64,000 nucleotides of DNA from Castor canadensis (Eukaryota; Chordata; Mammalia; Rodentia; Castoridae), in assembly GCF_047511655.1 (NCBI RefSeq), contig NC_133401.1, positions 13,114,001 through 13,178,000 of the forward strand, in the 5' to 3' direction. The notes beneath the pieces were generated by a model, which was not told the origin of the DNA, did not search any database, and was given only the letters and a program-made list of their open reading frames with translations. Position 1 is the stretch's first letter. Each line of letters opens with the position of its first letter. The translations under genes were made by a program, and so were the position numbers. Positions 38,041 through 48,300 of the stretch are shown piece after piece.

Positions 38041-38620
38041 TGCCTAATTTTGCTTGATATCTATATTGCCAAATATTAGTATAGCTAGTCCTGCTTACTT
38101 AGGCAAGTGGATTTCATTCACTTCATTCCCATTAATGTTCATAATTGTGGAGTTATTGACATTTGGAGAAGTCACGTTGCTTTTTTCTTTCATCTTTCTT
38201 GCCTTCTGTGTTGCAATTCATGCATGTGAGGCCATGTCATTGGTTGTAAATTTTAATCACCTGTAGTCTTTCAGTTAAAGTGTTCTCAATGTTCAGGCAG
38301 GATTGTGGTGGCAGGGTTCAGATGTAGATACTTGCCTGCTGATGTCAGTGCTTTCAGACCCTGCCAGCAGTCAAGCAACCTTTGAGAGGGAGGAGGTAGG
38401 GAGAATCAAGCAATCCCCATCTCCTGTGCTCAGAGATCTCTGTCCCTTCTGGAAGCAAATATCCAACAGTTGGAATACAGCAAGACTAGAGTGCAAGCAC
38501 TCCCTGAGATAAAGGATTGGTGCTCTGTTTCCACAGTGATCCTTGGGAAATGGAATTTTCACCAAGGAGGATGGGGCCACTGACCACCATGCCCTTCACT
38601 TCCTGAACTCCTTGCTGCTT
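38041..38620 (-). mobile_element. Antisense L1-like fragment, then unassigned sequence
   Basis: From the break in copy B exon 2 to about 38290 the text resembles antisense L1 ORF2: 'gatatctatattgccaaata', 'tagctagtcctgcttactta', 'ttgtaaattttaatcacctg'. From about 38290 to 38620 the sequence is unassigned; a small L1 or LTR fragment is possible. Confidence 0.5.
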
Positions 38621-38633
38621 AAACTTCTCAGTG

Positions 38634-39417
38634 GACTTGGGGATATACCCAATAGACTGTGACCCAGGTTACTCCAGAGGCACCTGCACACCCATGTTTA
38701 TTGCGGCACTATTCACAATAGCTAAGTTATGAAAACAGCCAAGATGCCCCACACTGATGAATGGATTAAGAAAATGTGGTATCTATACACAATGGAATTT
38801 TATGCAGCCATGAAGAAGAACGAAATGTTATCATTCGCTGGTCAATGGATGGAATTGGAGAACATCATTCTAAGTGAGGTTAGCTTGGCCCAAAAGACCA
38901 AAAATCGTATGTTCTCCCTCATATGTGGACATTAGATCAAGGGCAAACACAACAATGAGATTGGACTTTGAGCACATGATAAAAGCAAGAGCACACAAGG
39001 GAGGGGTGAGGATAGGTAAGACACCTAAAAAACTAGCTAACATTTGTTGCCCTTGATGGAGAGAAACTAAAGCAGATACCTTAAAAGCAACTGAGGGCAA
39101 TAGGAGAAGGGGACCAGGAACTAGAGAAAAGGTGAGATAAAAAAGAATTAACCTAGAAGGTAACACACATGCACAGGAAATCAATGTGAGTCAATCCTTG
39201 TATAGCTATCCTTATCTCAACCAGCAAAAACCCTTGTTCCTTCCTATTATAGCTTATACTCTCTCTACAACAAAATTAGAAATAAGGGCAAAATAGTTTC
39301 TGCTGGGTATTGGGGGGGGAGAGGGAAGGGGCAGAGTGGGTGGTAAGGGAGGGGGTGGGGGCAGGGGGCAGAAATGACCCAAGCCTTGTATGCACATATG
39401 AATAATAAAAGAAAAAA
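38634..39417 (+). mobile_element. Young 5'-truncated L1 with poly(A) and 13-bp target duplication
   Basis: The element begins inside the ORF2 C-terminus ('cttggggatatacccaatag'). The open frame 38729-38932 ends with the intact family C-terminus (an 'MWYLYTMEFYAAMKKNEM' stretch and a final CGH stop). It continues through a complete 3' UTR with a G-rich tract at about 39311-39370, 'gcacatatgaataataaaag' and a poly(A). AAACTTCTCAGTG flanks it at 38621-38633 and 39418-39430. It is the least decayed L1 in the window, so probably the youngest. Confidence 0.92.
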
Positions 39418-39430
39418 AAACTTCTCAGTG

Positions 39431-40440
39431 AAACAATTTCATACACTTGATTCCCCTCCAAAACAGTCCCCCTTTTACAATCATGTGTGGAATCTATACC
39501 CAACGCTAGATTTTTGAAATTATTGATTTATCTTTCTACACATTTAATTCCAGTAAGAGTTCCTGTTTCTTCACAATTTAATTTTGGTAGTGTTTCCAGG
39601 AAATTTTTCTAAATTAATTTGTTGGCATATAACCGCTGATAGTAATCTATACTAATCTTTTGTGTTTCTGTGGCATCACTTGTCATGCTCCTCATTCAGT
39701 TTTATTTACTTTATTATTATCTCTTTTCGCCTTTGTTAGTCTCTGTTATTTTTCCTAGCCTTTTTTGGGTTTTTTGCATGTATCAGTTTTTGTTTTATTC
39801 CAATACAACTTTCTCCCTACTCTCTCTCTATCCCTCTGACTTTCTCTGTATCTCTCTATATATATATTAGTTTCATAGATAGATAGGTATGTGTATACAT
39901 ATGCCTTTTTGGATACACATTCATTGAGATCAATCTACCATTTTCAATCCATATATCTTTTTATGTATCTATCTGTCTAATATTTTTCTACTTATCCATC
40001 CATTTATCTGTGAGATAACATAATACATTTTTGTATATTCTTTCTTTATCCCAACATTTAACTATCTTTAATAGTTCAAAATCATATGTAGGAAAATTAA
40101 TTTACAAGATATCAAATGCAGCAAGAGGAATTAACAGAACAAAAAAATGATACGGGATGTTTTATATCCAATTTGTGGAGGCGGATTTCAAGGAAGTAAA
40201 ATGGGTGAGTATGTGTAGAGATCCATCTTAAGACCACTACAACCAACCTGTTCATAACCACAACTTTACTTTCTGGGTAACCCCATCATTCCAAACCACA
40301 TAGGATAAACAAAGTCACCAAAAGAATCAAAGTTATCTTAGAATAGAGATTCTCATTTCAATAGGTAGATACCTATCAAAACCATACACTATAGAGCATG
40401 GCACTGTTTCTAATACCAAGGAATATAATTAGATTAGTTG
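39431..40440. other. AT-rich spacer, no gene
   Basis: The stretch is T-rich with a TCTCTATATATA run at about 39848-39870 and a GATA-like 'atagatagatagg' near 39876. Some text at 39540-39620 resembles antisense L1. Nothing is supported as coding. Confidence 0.45.
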
Positions 40441-40720
40441 CCTATCAAGGGATTAATGGATAAAGAAAATATTTACACAATGGAACTAGAGATCATCATG
40501 TTAAGCAAAATAAGTCATATTCATAAAATAACACATTTTCTTACCCATGCAGAAGTTACACTTAAAGAAACAAATGGACATGAATATAAATGGAAGACTA
40601 TTTGAGGGAGATGAGCAGAAGGTGTGAAAGTGAATAGAGTGGATGCAGGGGGAGGATATGCTCAAAGTACATTGCATGTATGTATGTATGAATTAACCTT
40701 AATTAAACCCATTTTTAAAA
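40441..40720 (+). mobile_element. Old sense L1 3' end
   Basis: Text such as 'ttaagcaaaataagtcatat', 'gatgcagggggaggatatgc' and 'acattgcatgtatgtatgta' matches the ORF2 end and 3' UTR wording of the older L1 copies at 1-1665 and 18955-20145. It ends in a T/A-rich tail near 40720. Confidence 0.6.
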
Positions 40721-40964
40721 CAAAGAAAATGAAGACCCAAAGTAGCAGTAAGAACCAAATGCTTACATAGTAAGTTTACCAAAGTGTAGTAAAATATGGA
40801 AATATAACCATGCATTGGGGCTTGAGCTATGGCATTTATTTATGGAAAAATGAATAGGTAAACAAGAATTAGTTTAATAAACTATATTTGTACATATTTC
40901 CCTTAACCTTGACACCCCATCTATGGTGATCAAGATTCTTTCTCCTTGTGTTTCAGTTATGACA

Positions 40965-41205
40965 GCATTCACATAGTAACTAAATCTCCTGCATTCACAT
41001 AGTAACTAAATCTCCTGCATTCACATAGTAACTAAATCTCCTGCATTCACATAGTAACTAAGTCTCCTGCATTCACATAGTAACTAAATCTCCTGCATTC
41101 ACATAGTAACTAAATCTCCTGCATTCACATAGTAACTAAATCTCCTGCATTCACATAGTAACTAAATCTCCTGCATTCACATAGTAACTAAATCTCCTGC
41201 ATTCA
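40965..41205 (+). repeat. 26-bp minisatellite, nine full copies plus a partial one
   Basis: The unit starts GCATTCACATAGTAACTAAA and ends TCTCCT. Starts fall at 40965, 40991, 41017, 41043, 41069, 41095, 41121, 41147 and 41173, with a 7-base partial copy at 41199. Eight of the nine units are identical; the fourth has one A-to-G change (AAGTCTCCT). Such uniformity implies recent expansion or homogenisation. No coding role: the period is not a multiple of three and stops occur in each unit. Confidence 0.98.
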
Positions 41206-41250
41206 AGAACAGAAAGAGTTCCCTCCTGGATGTACTTTTCTTCCACTGTC

Positions 41251-41475
41251 TTCTTTCTTTTTTTTGGTGGGACTAGGCTTTGAACTTAGGGTTTCATACT
41301 CGCAAAGCAGGCACTCTACCAATTGAACCACACCTCCAGTCCATTTTGCTATGGTTATTTTGGAGATGGGGCCTCAAGAACTATTTGCCTGGGCTGGCAC
41401 TGAACCATGATCCTCTTGATCTCAGCCTCCCAAGTAGCTAGGATTACAGGCATGAGCCACTGGTGCCCAGCTCTT
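41251..41475 (-). mobile_element. Composite SINE (7SL/B1-like plus tRNA-like), antisense
   Basis: On the minus strand it begins with a 7SL/B1-like head ('gagctgggcaccagtggctc', 'cctgtaatcctagctacttg', 'ggcactgaacc'-type text follows) and continues into a tRNA-derived tail with a B-box-like 'gtggttcaattggtagagtg' and 'ttgcgagtatgaaaccctaa', ending in an A-rich tail (plus-strand T run at about 41251-41265). Near-matching flanks ('ccactgtctt' at about 41244 and 'ctactgtctt' at about 41479) look like a short target duplication. Composite SINEs of this kind are known from several rodent lineages, which supports a rodent source. Confidence 0.85.
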
Positions 41476-41479
41476 TTTC

Positions 41480-43750
41480 TACTGTCTTTAGGTAAAAGTA
41501 ATCCTTGTACCCAAGTGGCACATTTTGGGATGGCAGATTCTGAAAACCTCCAATAACATCTTGCCACACTATGTTTTGGCATCAAGTCAAAAATTTGTAT
41601 TGGCTATTTCCACAGAACTTGTTAAATTTTCAAAGCCTTTACTTGCACACAGTGCGTGACTTTAGCACATGTACGTATTCATATAACCAGCACCACAAAC
41701 ATATACAGAACTGTTCTATAACCACAAAACTACTTAGTGCTCTCTCCTCCATAGTCACACCCTTCCCACTTTTCCCTGTCTCCATTCCTAATCACTGTAA
41801 ACCACTAACCTGTTATCTACCCAGTATGGTATGAATATGGTTTTTAACCAACATAACTCATATTAGAATTTGGTTGCCAAACTGGTGATGTTAAGAGGTG
41901 GGAACTTTAGGAGAGGGAAATTCTCTCTATGGAGACTTGGTTACTTTTCAAAGAAAAGTATAGATTCTTGAGGGAGTAGTTTATTATAAAACATCTTTTC
42001 CCTTTCATCCACTTCTATCTTGTTTTATGGTGGAAGGTGGACCAAGGAAGAATTTTCAACTTGGTTCCTCAAGATATCTCAACATAAATAACATAATCCT
42101 GTGAATATGATAAGCAATCCCTCCATAATTATGTAAGAGTATATGCAATAGTTGACAAGCAGAGAGACAACCTGGATGGACTTGATCTGATTATATGAGC
42201 CCTTAAAATCAGAGTTTGTCTTCAAAGCCAAGGAGTCATGCCATTTCTGGCTTTGAAGATCAGAGGAGCTATATGATAAAGAATGTAAGGATCCTTTAGG
42301 AGCTGCCAAATAACAACCAGCAAGGAAAATGGTTTATTACAGATGCAAAAAATTACACTTACACAAAACCTGAGTGAACTGAAATCTTCACAAAACCTAC
42401 AAATAAGGGCCCAATTAGTCTACATGTTGAATACAGAATCATTAGACACTAACCAGAGAACCTAGGTGACCCAGGTGAACTTTCTGTAAACGGAACTGTG
42501 ATTGGCTTAGTTCATCTTGCATTAAGCTGTTATATTTGTGATTACTTTTTACATGGCAAGAGAAATCGAGCGCATATAGACATTCTGTTCAGGTGCCATC
42601 CTACATCAACTGATTTAGGTATTTTATCTATTTGATTGTTGCTTCCTCCACAGGGTACAATTTCTTACCCAGTTGGATGTTGCTTTGCAGCATTTTTGAA
42701 GCATAAGGCAAATCTTTGTGGTACACAGTTGCCCAAGTGGTACAAAACCTTTACTCATGAAGACCTTCTAAGTCAGTGGATTCCTCATAAGAACAATGAC
42801 TAAGGTCCACCTGAGCAAGATTTATTGGAAAAAAAAAGAAGCCACCCTCAGGCTTCTTTACCACAATGATTGTTTTCTTCTGATTGTAGATGCTATGTAT
42901 TACTTCTGTCTGTATATTGGAGCACCGTGATCAATTAAGCATCTGCATAAGTCCTTGTGGGCCAAGCTCTGTTGTCTGTCCCTCTGTACTTCCTAGTCAC
43001 CAATATAATTAGAGACCCTGGAACCCCACAAGTCCATGGTCACCATTACTACCACCAATCCTAATTCTACTGAAAAAAAAAAGAAAAGAACCACTAAACT
43101 CCTTCATGCTGCTACTGCTCCTTTTCCCAATTACATTCTGGATGGATTTGGTGAATGGTGGATCCAGTGGTCCTTAGAGTGGAACATAATCTTTAGGTAG
43201 TGTTCAGGCCACACAAAATATTTCCCATTCCAGAATTCCCTACTCCTTCAACAATTTCATTCCCTCTTCCACTGTCTTTCAGCACAAAAGTTTTACTCAG
43301 CATTGGCCCTCAGTAGTCTTCTATGAAACTGATTCTTTGTCCTTAGAGTTGTACTTCCTTTCTCATTAAGGGCATTATGTGGTTGCAATGGGTCTTTTCA
43401 GACTGTTTGCTGCTTGTGTAATTGGACAGACTTACTTGAATTCACTCTGTTTCTGTGTCTTTCAAGGTCTAGCTGGCAGAATTTCCTGATAAACCATTCT
43501 CAAGTCCTGTGGAGCTTCCCATCTTTTGCATGGAAATTCCCCCCATTAGGCAAGATTACCCTCCATAAATATGCTCTGATTGTTCCATTTTTAGTCTTAG
43601 CTTCTGCTAAGATGGGGAAGTGATCCATGAGTCATGTACTTAATTTCTTTCCTTCAGTAAATGAACAAGTTTGTTTTAGCAAGTTGAACTTCAATGAGGC
43701 CACAAGGCACAATTCAGTAATGTAAATTCATTCCCAATGTTGACATAAAA
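41480..43750. other. Spacer, no gene recognised
   Basis: I found no exon. From about 42600 to 43690 the sequence is less AT-rich and more even than the surrounding DNA, and could be an old antisense retroelement body, but I cannot name a family. A-rich runs lie at 42828-42838 and 43073-43089. Confidence 0.4.
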
Positions 43751-43756
43751 AGAATT

Positions 43757-44082
43757 ATAAAGCTGGGCATGGTGGATCATGTCTGTAATCCCAGCTACTC
43801 AAGAGCAGAGATCAAGAGGATTGTGGATCAAGGCCAGACTGATCAAGAAGTTAGTGAATCCCCATCTCAACAAATAATCTAGGTATGGTGGTGAGTGGCT
43901 GTTGTCTCAGCTATGAGGGAGGCATGAATAGGAAGATCTTGGTCCATGGTGGCCTAGGCAAAAGTCTTACACCATATTTAAAAAGTAAGTAAAACCTAAA
44001 GAGCTGGGGGCATAGCTCAAGTGGTAGAGTGCCTGCCTACTCAACAGGAGCCCCTGAGTTAAAACCCCAGTACCACAAAAAA
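43757..44082 (+). mobile_element. Composite SINE (7SL/B1-like plus ID-like tRNA tail), sense
   Basis: The head reads 'gctgggcatggtggatcatg' and 'ctgtaatcccagctactcaa' (the 7SL-derived signature). A second arm-like stretch follows ('atctaggtatggtggtgagt'), then a tRNA-derived part 'ggcatagctcaagtggtaga' and 'gagttaaaaccccagtacca' and an A-rich end. It is the same general design as the antisense element at 41251, but with a longer, dimer-like head and an ID-like tRNA part. It is moderately diverged. Confidence 0.85.
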
Positions 44083-45044
44083 TGAAGATATGTACATAGC
44101 TAAAGGTACCAATTTATTGGTGTATACTAATTGTATAATGTAATAGGTTTGAATTATGACATATTCACACATGCATAAGAATAAGGAGACAATCCTACAA
44201 ACCATGCAAACTTCTCTAAAGATATGGGTAGTAATCCAGTGGCACTATTTATAAATTATAACCTGTAGAAGAGTCCAGATTTTTTTTACCATACTTGCAT
44301 TTGTCCTTACTGTTTCCCAATCCCTGGCCAGCCTCTCTGAGAACTCTGACCCTGAGTTAATCTTCTACAGGTCTGTGCGAAGTTCAACTGAAATGAGAGT
44401 CTGGTCTTCCACAGTTTTCCCGATTAATGAAAGTTCCCAGGAAATGAAGGTTCTAATTTCCATGCCCACAAGTCACAGCATGAAGCTAAAGCCAAACACG
44501 GTAACAACTAGGCTAAGGTGTATACTCTTGGTTTGTTCTGGGCTTTTGTTAGATTTCTCCCAGAAACTTCACATCCATAGCACTGAGTCCTTTATACAAC
44601 AAAACCTTCAAATCCATAATCAGCATATTCCCTTATGTGGATTTTAACCTTATGACTTTCCTCACTAACAGATCCCCAAATCCACAGCTACTCAAGTCTT
44701 ATCTCATCCCAATAAAAATCCAGAACTTTCAATCTTATTGTAGACCCCCAAATCCACATTTGTAAGATCGTTTCTCAGTATTGGAATCCAAACACAAATC
44801 TCAGGCTCTCGTTCATGCAAACACTCCAGAATCTTTAGATCTGGAGTTGAACTCCTGCCAAGGTTAACCCAAAAGCCTCAGGTACCTCTTTCTTCAGCAC
44901 TGGAAATTCATACTGAAGCCCTAGTGCCTTATAGATATGCCCGGGTTTTTTTCCTCCTCCTCCCTGAATGCAGGTTTCACAACCCCGGGAGGGTGGATAT
45001 TGGGAAATGAGATTTGGTGGTGCAATGGAACAATCATAAAATCA

Positions 45045-45059
45045 GGACCAAAGGCCACC
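45045..45059 (+). promoter_or_regulatory. Candidate HNF4-type site (DR1-like) upstream of copy C
   Basis: 'ggaccaaaggccacc' lies 16 bp before the TATA box. The same core is in copy B (37448-37462) and, with changes, in copy A (4088-4102). The conserved position in three flanks and the known HNF4 control of CYP2A genes support the call. No binding test is possible here. Confidence 0.45.
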
Positions 45060-45074
45060 CTTCTATTCCACAGA

Positions 45075-45080
45075 TATAAA
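45075..45080 (+). promoter_or_regulatory. TATA box of CYP2A copy C
   Basis: TATAAA, 58 bp before the ATG at 45133 counted from its first base. This predicts a start site near 45103-45108 and a short leader of about 25-30 nt, as is usual for CYP2A genes. Confidence 0.8.
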
Positions 45081-45132
45081 GTCAAACCATCTCAGCCATC
45101 ACCATTTTCCTGTCACCCTTACTGCCTCCACG

Positions 45133-45306
45133 ATGGCTTTAGGGCTACTTCTCTTGGCTGTGGTAGCCTTCCTGAGTGTAATGGTGTTGAAGTCTGTATG
45201 GTATCAGAAGAAGCTCTCTGGGAAGCTTCCTCCTGGGCCAGCACCCTTGCCCTTCATCGGGAACTACCTGCAGCTGAAGACAGAGTTTTACACCTCCATC
45301 ATAAAG
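45133..45306 (+). CDS. CYP2A: CYP2A copy C exon 1: signal anchor and hinge
   Basis: Encodes residues 1-58: [13 protein letters not shown] and the rest of a hydrophobic anchor, a basic turn (QKKLSGK), then [16 protein letters not shown]. It is two residues shorter than human CYP2A6 exon 1: one fewer at the start and one fewer after the NYLQL stretch. The ATG follows a cctccacg context; an upstream in-frame ATG is not needed. The donor GTGTCA is weak. Copies A and B have ATGTCA and ATGTTA in this place. Confidence 0.93.
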
Positions 45307-48300
45307 GTGTCAATGGACAGGAAATGGAGGGGAGATGGGTTTGCATGGGGGTTACAAAATTTGTCTGGGGATTTGTGGAAGGATATTGATCAGGATAATA
45401 CAGAATCTTAGGATATGGCACTTTTTAAGGTTCAGCAGGCAGTTCCTAAGGAGGAAAGAGCAGTGGTTGGGATGTTCAGTCTCTTCACTGTCAAAACCAC
45501 CGAGAAATGTATCAAGTACCTGGCTTCTGCATACTGGACTAATTCAGGCAGTGTCCCCTCTAACTTCTCCCATCCATGCCCATCAGATCAGTAAGACCTA
45601 TGGTCCCGTGTTCACCATATACCTTGGTCCTCGACGGTTCGTGGTGCTGTGTGGATACAAGGCACTTAAGGAAGCCCTGGTGGATCAGGCTGAGGAATTC
45701 AGCGGACGAGGCAGGTTGGCCATCTTCCACAATCTCATCAAAGGCATTGGTGAGTGCGTCCCAGTGTGGGGAAATGTGGACATGTGGACTTCAGGCCTCA
45801 CTTCACTATTCCTTCCCTCCCCAACCCAGCTGGCCCTCAAGATGGTGCAGTGTCCTTTGGCTACTTGTCTTTCCACAACCCCATTCATTCTTTCCTCTCC
45901 CTGGTTCATAACTATCCCCTTGTAACAATTTTGGTAGGTCATGTGTGCCCAGAATTTTGTCCTTTTATTTCAGATTTCACAATTACTGATATCTTATTTT
46001 CAAAATATTGCCTGCTACCCCCTAGTTTCCCCTAATATTGCCGAATGATCCCTGGAATCTCAGTAATATCTTTTGCAGTGTCTCAATTCACCTCTTATTA
46101 GCTCTGTCATCTCTTTTAATTAAGTTAAACATTTTTCGGTTTTGTTGCTTTTTTCCAAAGAGTCAACTGTTTTTCGTTGATCCTTTACATTGTTCTTTTA
46201 AACACCAATTCATTTACATCTGCCCAGATTTTTATTATGTCTTTCCTTCTACTGATTTGGTGTTTAGTTCATTAATTTTCTTTTAGTACCTTGAAATGCA
46301 TCATCAGGTAATTTATTTGGGATCTCTTTGTTTCTTAAATATAAACAACATGGCTATAAATTTCACAATTAGTACTGCTAAGTGGTATCTCACAGGTTCT
46401 GGAATGTTTGTTGTGTTTCGATTTTTATTTGATTTTAGGAATTTTTTTAATTCCCCTCTGATTTCTTCAATAACCCATGGTTTATTCCAAAGTGTATTTA
46501 GTCAATGTCTGTATGTTTGTATTCTGTCTGTAGATTTTCTTCTTTTTACTTCTAGTTTTATTCCATTGTGACTGATCATATACAAGAATTTATTTCAATT
46601 ATTTAAATTGTTTGAGACTACTTATGGGGTCTGTCATAGGGAGCCCGATGTAAGGAAAGTTTTAAGTGCCTGGCAGGAAGGTGAAATGGGCATTTTATAA
46701 GGCAGGTTAAGGTATGAGTGTGCTGAAAGCACAGAGTACATAGCACAGGGAATTAGAAAGCCCCAGGTGAAGAAAATAGGATGTTTTTGAGTTACAGTTC
46801 TGTGAGGGAGGAGTTTTGAGGTTAAGTCCCTGAGACAGGAAGGATTTGAGAGATGTCATCTGTGTCTCCTGAGGCAGGAGGTTTGGGATCAAGTGGGTTC
46901 CTATTTTCTGAAACAAGATGTTTGTGTGGCATAGCTTGTCTCTTGGGGAAAGAGCTTAGTGGATATGCAAGTCATTATTCAAAAGGAAGGAGAATGAGTG
47001 CACTGGAAGGTTCAGATCTCTGATACTGGAAGTTGGGAAATAGTACTTTATCTCCTCCCTCCTTGTGCAATAACTATGGGGAATACCATGACCTATTTTG
47101 GAAAAAAAGCTATGTGCCTTTGAGAAAAGAATGTGTATTCTGCAACTGTTGGATGGAATATACTGTAGATGTTTGTTAACTCCATTTGATCTATATTAAA
47201 ATATAAATCCAATACTTCTTTGTTCATATTTGTCGGAATGATCTATGTACATGTTAGAATGAGCTATTTAAGTTACCCACTATCATTGTATTAGGATCTG
47301 TCTCTCCCTTTATATCTAGTAGTGTTTTTGAAATACATTTGTTTGCCCTGAAGTTTAGTGCATATATTTTAAATTATTATATCTTCTTGATAATTGTACT
47401 CTCTATCAACCTTCTTCATCTGTTCTAACTCATTATTAGTTAAATATGTTTCTATGGATATGAATTTAGCTCCTCCTGCTGCTTGAATTCCTTTTACTAG
47501 GGATATCTAATTATTTCTTTCAGTCAGTATATGTCTTTGCTGGTGAAAAGAGTTTCATGAGGGAATACAGTGTTGCATCTTGCATTTTAATCCAATCCAC
47601 AGTGTATCTTTTATTTATAAAGTTAAGACAATTTCCATTCATGTTTATTGAAAGTCAAGTGCTTATTCTTCTCATTTTGTTGTTTTCTTCTGACTTTTTT
47701 TAATATTCTGTATTTTTTCTTGCTCTGTTGTTGATCTTGGAGTTTTGATGGTTTACTGTGTCAGTAATATTCATTCTTTCTCATTTGCTTATCTGTTTCC
47801 TTGTGAGGTTATTCTTTCCCATGCTGTAATGAATTAATATATCTTTCTTCCTATTATAAGTGTAGGAGTCTCTTAAGTATTTTCTGTAATGCCGGCTTGG
47901 TGATCATGAAGTCCTTTATTATTCTTGTCTTGGAAGGTCATTATGTCTTCTTTGATTATGAATGATCACTTTACTGTGTATTGTAATACAGGCTGGAAAT
48001 GAAATACATCATTCTATGCCCTCTGACTTTTAGGGGTTCTTCTGTGAAATCTGCAGTTCATTCAATGGGTTTTCATTTAAATGCAACTTGGTACTATTTT
48101 CTTGTAGCTTTTAACACTGTTTCTTTGTTCTGTACATTTGGAAGATGTGTGCTGTGAAGATGTTATTTTCTGGGGGTATCTATTTTGCATCCTAAATGCT
48201 TCTTATACCTGGATGTCCATGTCTTTCCCAATATTTGGGAAATTTTCCACTACTATTCCACTAAATAGTTTTCTTTTACCTTCAGCCTGTAGCTTTTCTT

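Larger units (their letters stand above)
44270..45132 (+). promoter_or_regulatory. 5' flank and promoter of CYP2A copy C
   Basis: The flank is homologous to those of copies A and B. Proximal elements, all in their expected order before the ATG, are: a 'gtgcaatggaacaatcataa' stretch (45020-45039), a DR1-like 'ggaccaaaggccacc' (45045-45059) that resembles HNF4-type sites known in liver CYP2 promoters, and a TATA box at 45075-45080. These fit a TATA-driven, liver- or nasal-type CYP2A promoter. The regulator is inference. Confidence 0.75.

Noticed and set aside
40965..41205. CRISPR array, suggested by regular repeats
   Set aside because: The units are contiguous without spacers and the host is a mammal; it is a minisatellite.
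42600..43690. Possible processed pseudogene or retroviral internal region
   Set aside because: Composition is less AT-rich, but no protein motif could be read on either strand. I could not support any assignment.
43990..44070. tRNA gene
   Set aside because: The B-box-like sequence belongs to the tRNA-derived tail of a SINE. The cloverleaf is not maintained and the segment is joined to a 7SL-like head.
45335..45925. 196-codon frame reading through exon 2 of copy C in one piece
   Set aside because: It begins in intron 1 and runs into intron 2. Only 45587-45749 is exon, as shown by the splice sites and by family alignment.
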